Assembly: GCA_038030265.1 (NCBI GenBank)
Contig: CM075939.1
Coordinates: 17,589,253-17,653,252 of the forward strand
Source: Corythucha ciliata
Taxonomy: Eukaryota; Arthropoda; Insecta; Hemiptera; Tingidae
Direction: 5' to 3'
DNA length: 64,000 nt
Shown: one piece after another, positions 35,601 through 47,279 of the stretch
Position numbering within the stretch: position 1 is the stretch's first letter
Layout of the letters: each line of letters opens with the position of its first letter
The notes under the pieces: generated by a model
The model's database searches: none
The model's input: only the letters and a program-made list of their open reading frames with translations
What the model was told of the DNA's origin: nothing
Position numbers and translations under genes: made by a program

Positions 35601-38600
35601 GTGTTCCAGTCCTATCGCGGTTAGTTTTCAATTTTTCTAGCTGAATAAGACGGTTTTTGGTGAAATCTTTATAGGCCCATAAAGCTAGCTTATCAGCTTT
35701 CTAGTGAAGTCAAAACGGCGATGATGCACAGACTCAAGAAGGGGGGTCACACACGCCCCTTAGCACACCATGCGTTCCTGTTGAACCCAAACACATGAGC
35801 TGCGGCTTACGAGCCTGAGGAATTGGACAAACCCTATAGAAGTTTCCGTTTTACAGTTCCGTTATTGAGTTCCGTTGTTGAGCTCCGAAAATTAACTCTT
35901 CTGTCAATAAATGAAAGAAAGAAAGAAAAAAAGGTGAAATTCTCTCCAAAAATGGTGCTATACATACCGATTAAATGGCAATTTATGTCAAAACGTTTCC
36001 AGTAATCGTTTAAGAACCTGGTAACAATGGCTCTTGAAACATTGTGACTCTACAATATTGCAACTCGCATATTTACTGTAATTCAATAAATATTGCACCT
36101 TAATAGTCCCACTGGATGATTATTAGGCTGTCGCTTGAGCTTACCACTGAACGAAGATGAGATAGCAGAGTCTCACTCTACACCGACGTATGCACTCTGA
36201 GCCGTCTCGATGACGCGACAACTTTCGGCCCAACAGGAGACAAGCCTTGAATCCTGGCATCCTCCATCTTAGGCCATTAGTATTTCCCTCCACAGAGCAC
36301 GGCCATAACGGCCCCTCGTTTTAAAAAACGGAGTTATTGCTCCCCTGGTAAACTTCTCCATTTTCAAGGGGCTTCTGTACAGGAGTCCGTAGGTATTCTG
36401 TGAATCCCACACCTCCTCGTGCAGGTTCACATTGGACCCCTCCGGCCGGACCGCGGAGAGGTGCAGTAACTCGGTTTTTTGCACGTCCTATTTACTTCCC
36501 CCATTTAGCACGACGTTGCCCAATGTTCCCTCGAAACCCCGTCATCTATCCGAATGAGAATGAGTTTCTTTTTCGAGGCCTGGTCCATTTCCCTCTGAGA
36601 CAAACAGACATTTTCCCCCCGGAATCTCATCATTTGGCCCTAATAATCAAGGTTACTTGGACAGAAACTATAACATGGTGTTTATTTCGCACGAAACTTC
36701 CTCTTCGCCTCAGAAGGATCCAGGGAAATTGCCTTCGAAACGGGAAATTTGGAAAATCTGGACATTTTACCACTATAGTCTGGATTTACGGCCGAAACTT
36801 GTAATATTTTTTTACAATGTGTCTTTTAAGCTATACGACTTCTATATTTTAGTCTCAATAAATGACAACTACGCGACAAAACTATAGAAAATGTGATCCA
36901 ACATTTCATTACGAAGCTAAACAAAGCATGTAGGTATTTTAGCCTCAGAATCAGATTATTTCGTCCCATAATCATTAATGCCGCACTGAAAGTAGGGATT
37001 TTGGCAAAAATATCCCTCATTCGGCACCGAATCGACACAAGGCACATGGAAGTAGAAACCAGCATTTTCTGGCTTACTGAACCATATTTCCACATTTTTA
37101 ATGCGAGTCACTCGTTGCCTTAATTTTATTTTAGTGCGTGATGATTGATAGGAAAACTTTCGAGCTCCTCTGGCATGGTCGCTGTCAATGTGCGGAGCGG
37201 ATGGTGAGAAAGGGTTAGAGTTTGTGAGTTTGCTGGATGCATCAGCTTTTAGCTAATAGTAAACGGTGGCTGGAGTCGTACATCTTTGGCTGTCGGAGGG
37301 TGATCACTACTACATACATGGGGTGGGTCCAACTCGCTGGGTACGGCAAATCAAATTGTTTCAGTGGTTAACCTGATGTACCTGAGTAGTGGTTACCTGA
37401 TGTATGTATGTGGGGGGGGGGGAGGATGGTGGGTTTTAATGAATTGAGCGAAGAAATGAGTGGCAGCTCAATAAGCAGCCGATTGAAGGGAATGGTCCAT
37501 TTTTTGGATGTACGACTAAGTAGTTGTTTTAATTAGAATCACGCGGTAATTTGATATACTTTATGGAATGGGATTAAGTCGATCCAGTGGGTAAAAATAG
37601 TAGTTTCTTTTACCGGGGCAAAACACGTGCATGTGTTGAAACTAATTTACTGCCCGTCACTCGAGAGGGGTTTTACGGTAATTTGCCCTATTTTTCTCTC
37701 ATCCCCTCAACTGTATATCCACTCATAGCAGGACACAAAATGAAGTTGTTTCCTGTCGTGTGAAGTTCTCACTTCTTACGAGCATCGCTCTCTTAGGAAA
37801 ATAACGTAGTAAATTAAGGAAATGATGTACTTGCTTAGAAATAATTATAAATGCACTTCCTTCCTGTGGTCAAATGACCTTTGCATTAGAAAGCGCAAAC
37901 AAGTGACAGTGTCTCACGTTTATTGCTAGCATTGGTATTCGGAAACCACCTTCTAGTTTTGTTTTTTTTTACGGCCATGAAAAAATATTGATCGAGGTCG
38001 TCCAGCTGGTGTGAGACCCTGGCGAAAAATTCATGGAACAAAAGTTTGAGATCAACAATTTCTGAAGAATTCGCTAAATGTGAGCGATACGTTTGTTTTC
38101 TAATTTGTATATACTTATAAAGGAAATCTTGTATTAGTTCTCGTTTCTTAGACGTCTCCTTCCCGCAGAAGCGAAAGGAGACGAAGGGGCACGCGAGCAT
38201 ATTCATTTTGTTTTATTGACTGTTCGACTTGTGGCTTGCACCTTCTATACATAAATTTCCCTCCATGTCGATCTTACATCCAGATAAAAATTTCAACATT
38301 GCATTCCTATTTTAATAAGTGTGTAAACATAAAAAAAAAACTCCGACATTTGTGTCTCAACTCCCACGGTTTTTGTCTATAACTTCCCTACGTAATGGGA
38401 CTCACTAAGTATGACATATTAATGGGATATGTCTTGGAATTGGAAAAATTAGAGTAGGTAAGACTGAAACTGCGGCACTGTCACGTCAACTTCTTCACCC
38501 GCCTTGGCGATACAGAGATGGCCGTCCCGTGGGTTGTTTTTTCGACATATAAATATGTATGAAGGGCCTGCTCTCCCATGTTTTTTCTCTGCATTAGACA

Positions 38601-40766
38601 TTTTAGTTTTCCAGTAATAGCCCCCCCCCCCCGTGATTATAATTAATTAATTGAAAAACAAACCCTAATTGAGTGCACGAAGAAAATCATTTACCTACTA
38701 TTATTTATTTTTTTACGAAAATGAATAAGGGTGATTTTCAAACCCCCCCCCCCACCTTTTGGAAATCCGGCAATTATTTTAGTGAACTGCGGTTTCAAAC
38801 CGATCTGTGTTTGTTCCAAAGCAGGGTCACTTGATGGTGAATCACGTGACCCTCTCTGTTGGAAGTTGTTTTTTCTTTCTTTCTTTTCCTAATATCGTCG
38901 TGAGAGGTCAAAAATGTTTTCATCCTGCCGAAATGAGAAGAAGCCGGACCCCCTCGTCCAACCTGTCATCTTAAGTAAAGGTCATCGAGCGTGATTTCGT
39001 GAGTTTCTTTTTTCCCGTGTGTGTAAAGATGCAATTATCGTGGTTGCTCTATGAGAAGAAGTTAAGCCATTGGGGTCTCCTGGTCTAACATTCAACTCAG
39101 GCGGTGGAAGAAACTTGTTGACATTAGAGAAATAAATATTACTTCCCGCTTCTCGCAATTCAACATAAAAATAACGTTATAAGCTGTGTCCATTTATTTT
39201 CATTATTATTCTGTTTTATAAACTGCACAAATTAGCTTTATTTATAAGCCTGTTAAAAGGAATTTCGTGTGAACATTTTTATTAGTGACCGAACCATGAA
39301 CGATCAATATCTTCACATTGTAGTGGAAGATAGAACCGATTCCGGGGGGGGGGGAGAGAGAGAGAGAGCAACTCTCCAGCTAGTGTAACCAGTCGTTACA
39401 GGACTTTAATATTGTAAAAAGTACCCGCTAGCGAAAAAAGATCATGTACATATATAAGTTGTACTAACGAAACATATAAATGCCTGATATTCACCCTTTC
39501 ATCTCCTTCACTGAAAAAAATGAAAACAAGGCCTTGTTCACATAAATTTGGGTCCAGCCATGGTACTCTACATGCTCTCTTAACAACCGTCTCGTGTACA
39601 TGACCAGCGTTATTAAAGCGAAGCTTAACATTATTTTATTTCAAAATTGAACTAGTTTTTTCCCCCTTCTTCCTTTAGTTACTAATTTTATAAAATGTTT
39701 CAATTGAAAAGGTTAGATAAACAGATTTCTATGTTTATTGACATCATTTTCTTTAGTAGAAAGACGTTGAAGGCAATTGAAGCCGCAAAAACATAACATG
39801 TTCTGGGAACCCCCAGCGAGGTATTTTTCATTCTCTTTTACCTTCACAGAAAGGCTTGGTGAGCAACAATGCCAATAAATTATAAAGCTACTGATTTGTT
39901 CGACTTATTCATTCTCATTTTGTGAGGTGAGTTCGTCACGTAATGAGAACGTTGTTTGTGTTTAAAAAACAACAAAACTTCCAAATAATAGTTTAAAAAC
40001 CTTGTGGAGCGTCGTTCAAAGCATAATAAAAACATTTGAATGAAATTCACCGGCAACCTAGGTTTGGTAAAAGGGGAGGATCAAACGATCGACTGTCAAA
40101 ATACGTTTGAATAATACGCATTTTTCTTCTGATAATCAAATCAGTGAAAAATCAAACTTTAATGAAAATTATTGAACCATTCATAGATTCATATATCATT
40201 GATAAATTGTTATCTTTGGGCGTGACATATATTACCAAACGTCCTTAAGCGCTTCGAAACTCATTCATTGATTTTAATCTCCATGTTACGAAAACGTATA
40301 GAGATTGAAATGATGTGATCCACATATAATAAAATCCCTAGACGATTTGTAGACTGAATCTTCCATCTGAAGCCATACAGCTACAGCCTCGAGATCGCCC
40401 CTTCAAGAGCCCCAACACACTTATTTCCTTCAAACCAGTGTTTTGCTCTTTTAGGGGTACCTTAAGCCGTTATAAGTTACTATCATTCAAGCATGAAAAA
40501 ACAACCTTAAAGTTGATTAAATTATTTTTCTTTGCCGGGCACAGAATGCTTTGTACAATACAAGGTGTCTGTACCCCGAAGCTCCGAAATGTGCATCCCG
40601 CGAAAGAGTGTACAGTCAGAAGGTGGTGAAGTTTCGCGGATGACGGGGCCCAGAACCCCGATCGCGCTGGCCTCATACGATTCGCTACAAAGACACGGAA
40701 GTTGCTTGAAAATTATCCCAAAATGTGATGTGTTTGGTGTGTTACATGAATGGAGGTCCAGGGGGG
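32656..40766. other. No recognisable gene, about 8 kb
   Basis: I found no coding domain, RNA gene or long inverted repeat. Simple-sequence features are G or C runs near 34371-34381, 37411-37421, 38622-38632, 38744-38753 and 39345-39355 (the last followed by GA repeats), and the palindrome AACAAGGCCTTGTT near 39526. The GC-richer overlapping frames at 36269-36804 have no recognisable domain. This could be intergenic or intronic. Confidence 0.5.
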
Positions 40767-40874
40767 CTATTCTGTAACTCTTAACGCGTGCGTTAGCGAA
40801 TTTTCTCAGCTGATAACTTTCAATTATTCACCTTGTTTATTTCGCTAACGCACGCGTTAGGAGTTACAGAATAG
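40767..40874. mobile_element. Hairpin MITE, CTATTCTGTAAC family
   Basis: The left arm CTATTCTGTAACTC then TAACGCGTGCGTTAGCGAA pairs with the right arm over about 33 bp with one mismatch, enclosing a spacer of about 40 bp. G-runs flank both sides, which blurs the exact ends and the duplication. The terminal CTATTCTNTAAC is shared with the inner element at 26369-26505. Confidence 0.7.
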
Positions 40875-41184
40875 GGGGGCAGGACAATGCGAACATTACA
40901 ATAAAAAAAATATTTCTTCGCCTTAGCATATTTTATTTTCGATCGATCAAGTGTGAAGGGTTCGATGAAAGAATGAAATCGCGCTGATTAACCAAAAATG
41001 AAGAGGGGGTTTTCACCTCAAACAAAATATGTCGGGTAAGAAATGAAACATTGCCCCCCTTGTCTGTTCTTCAAGCAAACTGAAAAGGTTGGCCCGAAAA
41101 CTGGATAATGCTCCCCCAGACCGGGATTCATTCGTCAGCTATTTTGACCATTTTTGATACGACGAACCGTTTGACAGATTCTGC

Positions 41185-42172
41185 ATGTCCTGTGACGCAC
41201 CAATGATCGGTTGCCTCGGTCGGTGGTACGTATTTCGGGCCGCTACGATTTTTCGTTCAAACAGGGGACACTGTATACTAACACTCCGAAAACTAATGAT
41301 GCATATGTATATGTATAATAGCCTGAGAAGCCCCGAGATCTTTCACGACTACATAAACATCATCGCGATAGCGGAAATATTTCTGCTAGAAAAAAGGCAC
41401 TAATGCTTGTTTGTTGGGAATAAAAAACACGGAAACATCTTATTACTCGATACGGTATGGGGCTCAACAACCGTAAATGCGAGAGAAGAAGCGCTGTACA
41501 CTTTGGAAACACAATATGACCTAATCCTACTGAATGATCAGACTTTAGGACCCACCTTTATTGGGCCACAAGGCCAATCTTACATCGACGTCACTCTGGT
41601 CTCGCGCAGTATGCGTAATCACGCACGGAACTGGAATCTCTCACATCAAAAGGCCCGACCCACCCATGATCTCATCACATACCACATTGAGACGGGTCCT
41701 CTCCTATCGAACATCGTAGTCAAGTGACGTTACCAGTTCGCTGGAGCAAACTGGAATGCTTTCCATCTGCAGCTTGAAAGCTCCACGCTTCAGTATTACC
41801 ATCTCGAAGGAAGTTCGGGTCCACGATTGACGCACCAAGATATTAATTCTGATGTTACCCTCGCGCAAACAATCATCAGGCAAGCGGCGAGCATCGAAAC
41901 ACCACGAACAGGCAAGGTTCAACGCCAGAATGTACCCTGGTGGACATCTAAGCCTGGACACACTGCGCAGACTGGTTCGTACGGCAAAAGCACGCCTCCA
42001 CCGTGCCAACTCTTTGCGGTGGACGGCAGCACTGGACACCTAAATTGACAAACGGAGCCAGTACAGGAGAGAACTGGAACGAGCCAAACGACAGGGCTGG
42101 CGGCGCCTTATCACTGATGTCCTATCCAACGACCCATGGGGGCTCCCCTACCCTCTGGAAGCGGGAGGCGAA
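41185..42172 (+). pseudogene. R1-type LINE endonuclease fragment
   Basis: This encodes the back half of an endonuclease/exonuclease/phosphatase-fold nuclease and the linker before the reverse transcriptase. Visible signatures are SPEIFHDYINIIAIAEIFLLE, NILLLDTVWGSTTVNARE, DLILLNDQTLGPTFIGPQG, SYIDVTLVSRSM and ARNW. The usual catalytic Ser-Asp-His near the end is changed to a Pro-Thr-His version (about 41655). The linker follows in three different frames: NVPWWTS, then LRRLVRTAKARLHRANSLRW, then RRELERAKRQGWRRLITD and NDPWGLPY. So stop codons and frameshifts break it several times. It stops near 42172, just before the copia-related stretch. Family knowledge puts it in the R1 clade, whose nuclease nicks the target site. 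It may belong to the same family as 31172-32310. Confidence 0.75.
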
Positions 42173-42173
42173 C

Positions 42174-42410
42174 TGTTGTTACTTGGGTGTTTAAAATGAA
42201 ATAGTCATTTTATTCACTTTTAAATGGAACACGTTATATTTCTCAACTCTAACTCGTGCACATAATAACCATAGCAACCAACAAAACAACTAGAGAAAAA
42301 ACAGGGTTGTAAGACGCGCCAGATAGAAAAATGTTTAAGGGTCGAGTGCGTCTCTCGTGTGCCGGGAGACAATTAACTTAACGTCGAATTCCAGTACTTC
42401 AGAGTTCTCT
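42174..42410 (-). other. Possible copia 3' flank or LTR
   Basis: This AT-rich stretch lies between the end of the R1-like fragment and the end of the copia polyprotein. It begins TGTTGTTACTTGGG, which could be an LTR edge. I found no second copy upstream of the copia gene, so the LTR identity is a guess from position only. Confidence 0.25.
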
Positions 42411-42415
42411 TCAAA

Positions 42416-43340
42416 TTAGATTGACAAATCGAAAAGATAAGGATTTTCGACGCTTCGTCCGCTCATTGAAACAGCATGTGCTATATCAGGACGAGTTTTG
42501 GTGGCTAGATACAACAAACTTCCCACTGACTCTCGGAATGGAAACTTTATTTCTCTTTCTTTCAGAGGGGGAGTTTCGTTGCCCAGAGCAAAGGGCGTAG
42601 ATATAGGCTTTGACTCAGACATTCCATATTTTTTAAAATTTCATTGGCCTAGTTTGTTTGACACAGTTTGAGACGACTAGCAGAATTTTGAAGTTCTATT
42701 CCCAGAAACGTTTTTGGAGATCAACATTTTGAATTCGTTTTCCATGTTTTGCAGGAGTTGTTTCATCGCATTTCTATCCTTCCCGAAAACGATGCCATCA
42801 TCTACATGAACGCCGAGAAATAACGAGTGATCGGCATTGACGAAAATTCATTGATCTGTTTTTAGCTGACGAAATCCGTGATCATACCCCAAAAAGTTTT
42901 TTAATATTTCGTTCCATCGAGCCGGTGCTTGCTTGAGTCCATAGAGAGCACGCTGCAACTTGCAAATTTTTCCTTTGACGTCGGAATAGCCCTCTGGTGG
43001 CCTCATGTACAGGTCTTCTTTTACTGAACCATACAGAAAAGAGGCTTTCACATCAAACTTCATCATTTCATATTTATTTTTCGTCGCAAGAGCATCATTT
43101 CCTGTGACAGGACTGAACGTTTCCTCGTAGTCGGTACCGGCACGCTGTTGAAAACCACGAACCACAAGACGAGCCTTATACCGTCCATCGTCTTTCACTT
43201 CGAAAACCCATTTGCTCGTCAAAATGTTTTGACTTTGCACCTCCTTCGGATCGATAAGCTTCCAGGATTGATTCTTCTCCAACGCCATTTTTTCTTCCTC
43301 AATCGCATCAATCCAGCGGCGACTGTCTTTACCGAAGACG
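42416..43340 (-). pseudogene. Copia reverse transcriptase
   Basis: The N-terminal motifs are NQSWKLIDP, ILTSKWVFEVKDDG, YKARLVVRGFQQ and DYEETFSPV. There is then a short deletion before MMKFDVKASFLYG (first catalytic Asp), followed by LYMRPPEGY, KLQRALYGLKQAPARW. An in-frame stop after KTDQ (near 42850) precedes LFLGVHVDDGIVFG, in which the usual YVDD box has His for Tyr. The C-terminal part SKPISTPFAL, VGSLLYLATKTRPDIA is present from 42622 to 42416. RNase H is missing. It is a non-functional copy. Confidence 0.85.
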
Positions 43341-43353
43341 GCTTCTTCATATG

Positions 43354-44610
43354 TTAAAAGAACATAATCGTCAAACTTTTTGGGCGGCTTACTTTCCCGG
43401 TGTCCTCGACCGAGATTTTCATTCGCTGGAGTTCTTGATCATTGATTTCAGCGCTACCTTCAACAGCATTAGTAGCCACTCGAGACAGGGAACCATTGGC
43501 CTCCTCAGGGAGTATTGTTTGATGATTTTCATTTTCTTCGATACTGTCGTCGGAATCGTCGTCTAATGGGAACAAGGCTTTGAGTGAAATACACTTTTCT
43601 GTTTCGTTGGAAATGTTGTTTGGCACAAAAACGACATTTCGAGCGGCTACGACGTTGTTGTTTTCCGGGAAGAAAATTATGTATGCCTTACTGTTATCCT
43701 CGTAGCCGACGAAAATTCCAGGCTTCCATTTTGGGTCCCATTTTTTACTCTTTTGATCTGGTACATGAACGAACACTCGACTTCCAAAGATCTTCAAATG
43801 GGTTATCATTTTTTTACGACCGAACCATAGTTCATTATGGTGTACGTCCGGGGACTGAACTTTTTCCTGAAACATTGAGGACATAGACGGCGGCATTGAC
43901 TGCTTCCACCCAAAATGTCTTGTCCAGATTCGCTGAGAGCAACATACTTCTCGCAGCTTCGACAACCGTTCGCATTTCGCGTTCGATCTTCCCATTTTGT
44001 TCGGGGCAATATGGAACAGATTTTTGATGTCGGATGCCATTTTCTTCAAAAAGTTGTTTCACTGACGAATTCAAAATCTCTGTTCCGTGGTCGGAGCGAA
44101 TCGTTTTCACCTTGCGGCCTGTGGGTTTTCCGCCATGGTTAAATTTTTTTTAAGCAGGCCTGGGACTTCGGCTTTGGTTTTTATTACGTAGCAGAACCTG
44201 AAATGAGAGTAGTCATCTTTCAGTAACAAAAAATACCTGGAACCACCAAGGCTGTTGACTTCCATGGGTCCACATAAATCGACATGAATGAGCTCGGATG
44301 GTTCTGTAGACTTCATCAAACAGGAATGAAACGGGAAACGGTGTAGTTTTCCAGCGTGCCAATCTTCGCAGAAAAAATTGTCATCGTTGCAGTAATCGAT
44401 GTTGTTCTTTTTCAGAATAGACTTCACTTAGGCAACATTTTGATGAGCGAGTCTGCGATGCCACTCGAGTAGAGATGTCGCTTTTTCAGTTGACGCTACC
44501 GCTGCGCTTTCGTGGTCGACCGTCATTTTCAGGACGTAGACATTGCCATTCAATTTCGCCTCGGAAAAAACCGTTCCATTTTTAGCTAATTGACAAGGTG
44601 TCGCCCGCAC
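43354..44610 (-). pseudogene. Copia GAG-pre-integrase and integrase
   Basis: The GAG-pre-integrase motif LLEWHRRLAHQNV lies near 44440-44465 and is followed by an in-frame stop. The integrase starts with a zinc-binding C..C remnant (DNFFCEDWHAGKLHRFPF), then the first catalytic Asp in ELIHVDLCGPME. After a frameshift near 44107 come the second Asp in TIRSDHGTEI and the Glu in PEQNGKIERE, so all three catalytic acids are present. The downstream part (HLKIFGSRVFVHVPDQKSKK, GIFVGYEDNSKAY) is the usual copia integrase C-terminal region in a further frame. As a whole it is broken by at least two frameshifts and one stop. Confidence 0.85.
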
Positions 44611-44930
44611 CTATCAAATTATGACCTTTTTGCATTGCGCAAGACACTGAAAAGAGATTCATTTTTAATACCGGAACGTTTAAAACGTTTTGTAGAACAT
44701 TTTTGGTTGTTTTCCGTCGACTATTGTTTATGACGTCAATGTCCCCAACGCCAACACCTTCGAGAGTACTTCCATCGCCGATTTTTACATTTTTAGAACA
44801 AGGCAAAAAAAAACCTTCATTCGGAGTCATGTGCTGGCTAGCACCGCTGTCAAAAAACCATTGATTAGGATCACAAAGATCACTACTCATTAAGGGGGAG
44901 TTGAACACTTGTGTTTCCTCGACCCTCCTC
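44582..44930 (-). pseudogene. Copia protease region
   Basis: The aspartic protease active site is seen as WFFDSGASQHMTP, where the catalytic Asp sits in DSGA. KIGDGSTLEGVGVGDI and LQNVLNVPVLKMNLFSVS follow, all standard copia protease signatures. The frame can be followed upstream through RRVEETQVFNSP to about 44940, where a stop ends it. The zinc knuckle expected before it was not found. The frame ends after GDTLSIS. Confidence 0.8.
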
Positions 44931-44959
44931 CAATCATACCTCGCCTAATCCACGTTACG

Positions 44960-45285
44960 TAAATTACCGCCGTATTTTTGCACCAATCCTGGACTTCAAG
45001 GGCTCATTTAAATCTTCAGGAAATTCCGCACAACTGGAGTTTCAGCCAGGCCCGAGAATAAGACACAATCATGTCTGTAGTTTAAAAGTAAAACAAATTT
45101 CTCTTTTTTCAAATGAAAATCCACTAAATATTGTTTTTCGTTGCCGAAAAGTTGGAAAATCATTATTTCCGTAGCAACGTAGCTGAGAAGCCGCCAAATC
45201 TTCGTTTTTGTAGCCGTGAAATCTTCTTTCATGCGACCAAAAAGCCAGGAAATCTGTCAGCTTTAGCACTCATATCAATATGAAC
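44960..45285. other. Unassigned sequence next to copia
   Basis: This is where copia gag would lie. I see no gag motif. At about 45155-45250 short words such as GCCGCCAAATC, GCCGTGAAATC and GCCAGGAAATC recur at about 30 bp and may be a small remnant of the 30-bp array family. Confidence 0.4.
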
Positions 45286-45434
45286 TAAAGCATGCATAAA
45301 TCTGTAGCCGTTTCCCAACTGAAAACCAAATGCTGAAGATGGCGAGCAGCCGAAACCTGTCCGTTTTTGACGAACCTCAACGAGGGAAGACAGACCATGT
45401 AGGATCCTACGGCTACAGATTTATGCATGCTTTA
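45286..45434. mobile_element. Inverted-repeat element with ribozyme-like core
   Basis: TAAAGCATGCATAAATCTG plus TAGCCGT at the left (45286-45311) is matched in reverse complement at the right (45409-45434), 26 to 27 bp with no mismatch. The spacer holds a hammerhead-like motif on the plus strand. No clear target duplication is visible. It differs in sequence from the fold-back elements at 1470 and 31893. Confidence 0.7.
45328..45366 (+). ncRNA. Putative hammerhead ribozyme
   Basis: AAATG (45328-45332) can pair with CGTTT (45362-45366, one G-U pair) as helix I. The core is CTGAAGA (45333-45339). Helix II is GGC/GCC around GAGCA. GAA (45352-45354) is followed by ACCTGT as a weak helix III and C45361 as the cleavage-site base. 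An extra T follows the core, as in the other copies. Helix III is imperfect here. Confidence 0.45.
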
Positions 45435-45959
45435 TCCATTAACCCTTGCAGTTTAAGCGCTTCTACTAACAATTTAAATTTGAACTGTTCACTTTGATAC
45501 CCATCAATGAAAACACTGATCCATTTGAAAACCGTAGTGCACTCTAGTCGATAGCCAGAAAGAAGTGGTGGTGGGGGGAAGGGTATTTTGGTTATTTTTT
45601 CGTCACAACTATTTTCGTAATGACGATGCTTTGTGCTAACAAAACGGGAAAAATTCCCTTAGCTTGGAAATACATTTGGACGGTGAAATTCCAAGTCAAA
45701 ATTGGCTGATATTTATTTTCAATAGGCCGGACATTTTTTTTACCGGCAATAATTTAATCGCCGTTAGTAATGATTTTTTGGGCCAAAAGGAAGGTGACCA
45801 TAGGTGTAAAAGTAGTTTCCGAGGACGCTTGTCACGAAAAAGTGGGGCTGTATTCGTTTATAATATAGCAATGTATAACGGCTTCAGTGGTGCAGCAAAG
45901 TGAGCGAGCACCCGGGGTGCAGCTAAAAATGCCGACCTTCCCCCCTGGTATAGCTCACC
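45435..45959. other. No recognisable gene
   Basis: AT-rich sequence with one 79-codon open frame (45664-45903) that carries no motif I know. Confidence 0.5.
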
Positions 45960-46360
45960 ATGCCGATTTGATGGAGCAAAATCCATGAAATTATGGTTGA
46001 AAAATTGAAAATCCACGGAACTAGGGCTTAAAAGAGCCAAAATGTCAAAATTTGGTTTGAACGAGCCGAATCCGTGAAAGTGCTTTTTGAAAGGGTGAAA
46101 CTAGTAAAATCTCCGTAACTGGTTCTACAATAGAAACAAAAATATAAAATAGAAACAAATATAAAATAGAAACACAATTAACAGCCAAACTCACGAAATT
46201 CATTTTTTTTTTTTATGTTAATTTTTGAATAAGCGAAAACTAAATAACTGATTTCAAAATGTGCCAAACCCTCGAAAGTTTGCTTGTGAAATAACCAGCA
46301 TACCTATTTGAAATTATAGGACTGGAATGTGCCAAGTGCGCGAAATTTCCTTTGTTTACC
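45960..46360 (-). repeat. 30-bp degenerate array
   Basis: GAGCCAAAATGTCAAAATTTGG and GAGCCGAATCCGTGAAAGTG follow at 29-30 bp near 46034-46095, flanked by weaker units with AAATCCATGAAATT and AAATCCACGGAACT. It is in the reverse orientation of 30410-31170. It contains an 18-bp AT-rich tandem repeat at 46133-46182 (AATATAAAATAGAAACAA, about 2.5 units). Confidence 0.6.
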
Positions 46361-47264
46361 GTTTGTTTAGTCGAAATTTTCGTTTGTTCAGCTCCTCAAG
46401 CTCTTCAAACAACAAACAAACTTGGGCGCGGCTAGCTTCACGCTTCCCGACCCATGACCAAAATCGTTTGTTCTGGACGTGAAATCGTTTCTTTAGCCAA
46501 ATGTTTAGTTTGTTTATGTTCATCGATATTTAAGGGTAAACGCAAGCTTCAAATGTTTCGCTCTGTGCCCCCCACCATCTCGAGATGGTCAGTTACTTTT
46601 ACTCCTTCTTCGCCGGCATTCCCTCTATCGCCTGATAGGTTCCGCTTTTGTCACTTGTTGTAAAAAAGATTTATCAGAAGTCGTGCAAAAACTTTAGTGA
46701 TTCACGATGAATGTACCATCCAAATCTGTTCACATCCCAAGGGTACAAAATTTAAAAAGGGTAGACTCTTGATACGGTGATAGACAATAAAGGAGGCCAG
46801 CGGCCGGAGTAATACCTTTAAAGTAAAAAAAAATATGGGGAAGCTCATGGAACGCCTGACCATTTTGCTTTTATACTCTGAAGTTTTTTGTGTGTGAACA
46901 ATGAGGAAGTTGCAGGGTATCTGATTTTGACCTAAACCCCCCCCCCCCCGTGAAATGCTATGCAATAATTAGTTAATAGCTCTATAAGTTTGACGTAAAA
47001 GTGTCAAATTTATTTGTTATTGAATATAAGCCTTTTTTTTTTTTTAACATGTTAAAACGTTTTTGACTGGCCGGTGACACTTGACGTAAGTTTCTCGTTT
47101 CTCTAATGTTGAGGACCGATTATTTGGGGGATTTATTAATTTATGTCATAAGTTTTGGATTTTATTTATTTTTTTCTGTTACTATTATTTCTCTGAACAA
47201 TTTCATCAACTTGTTTACCCCTTTTTTGGGTCATATATTGATATTGAGAATTTAGCAAAAATTC
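46361..47264. other. No recognisable gene; gypsy 3' flank
   Basis: A C-run lies near 46938-46949 and a T-run near 47032-47045. The 3' LTR of the gypsy element should lie at about 46950-47264, but I cannot find a match to the presumed 5' LTR (51340-51616). Confidence 0.45.
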
Positions 47265-47279
47265 AAGTACCCGTTCTCC

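Larger units (their letters stand above)
42416..44950 (-). mobile_element. Ty1/copia retrotransposon, decayed
   Basis: The domains run on the minus strand in the copia order: protease, GAG-pre-integrase, integrase, reverse transcriptase. The order integrase before reverse transcriptase is what separates Ty1/copia from Ty3/gypsy. The gag region and the RNase H domain are not recognisable. Stops and frameshifts break the frame at least five times. No LTR pair is visible. A small inverted-repeat element (45286-45434) lies just upstream. Confidence 0.85.

Noticed and set aside
36269..36804. GC-richer overlapping frames on both strands
   Set aside because: No motif is recognised on either strand and no splice or promoter pattern decides between them.
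43584..43886. 100-codon open frame on the plus strand
   Set aside because: It is the antisense shadow of the copia integrase region.
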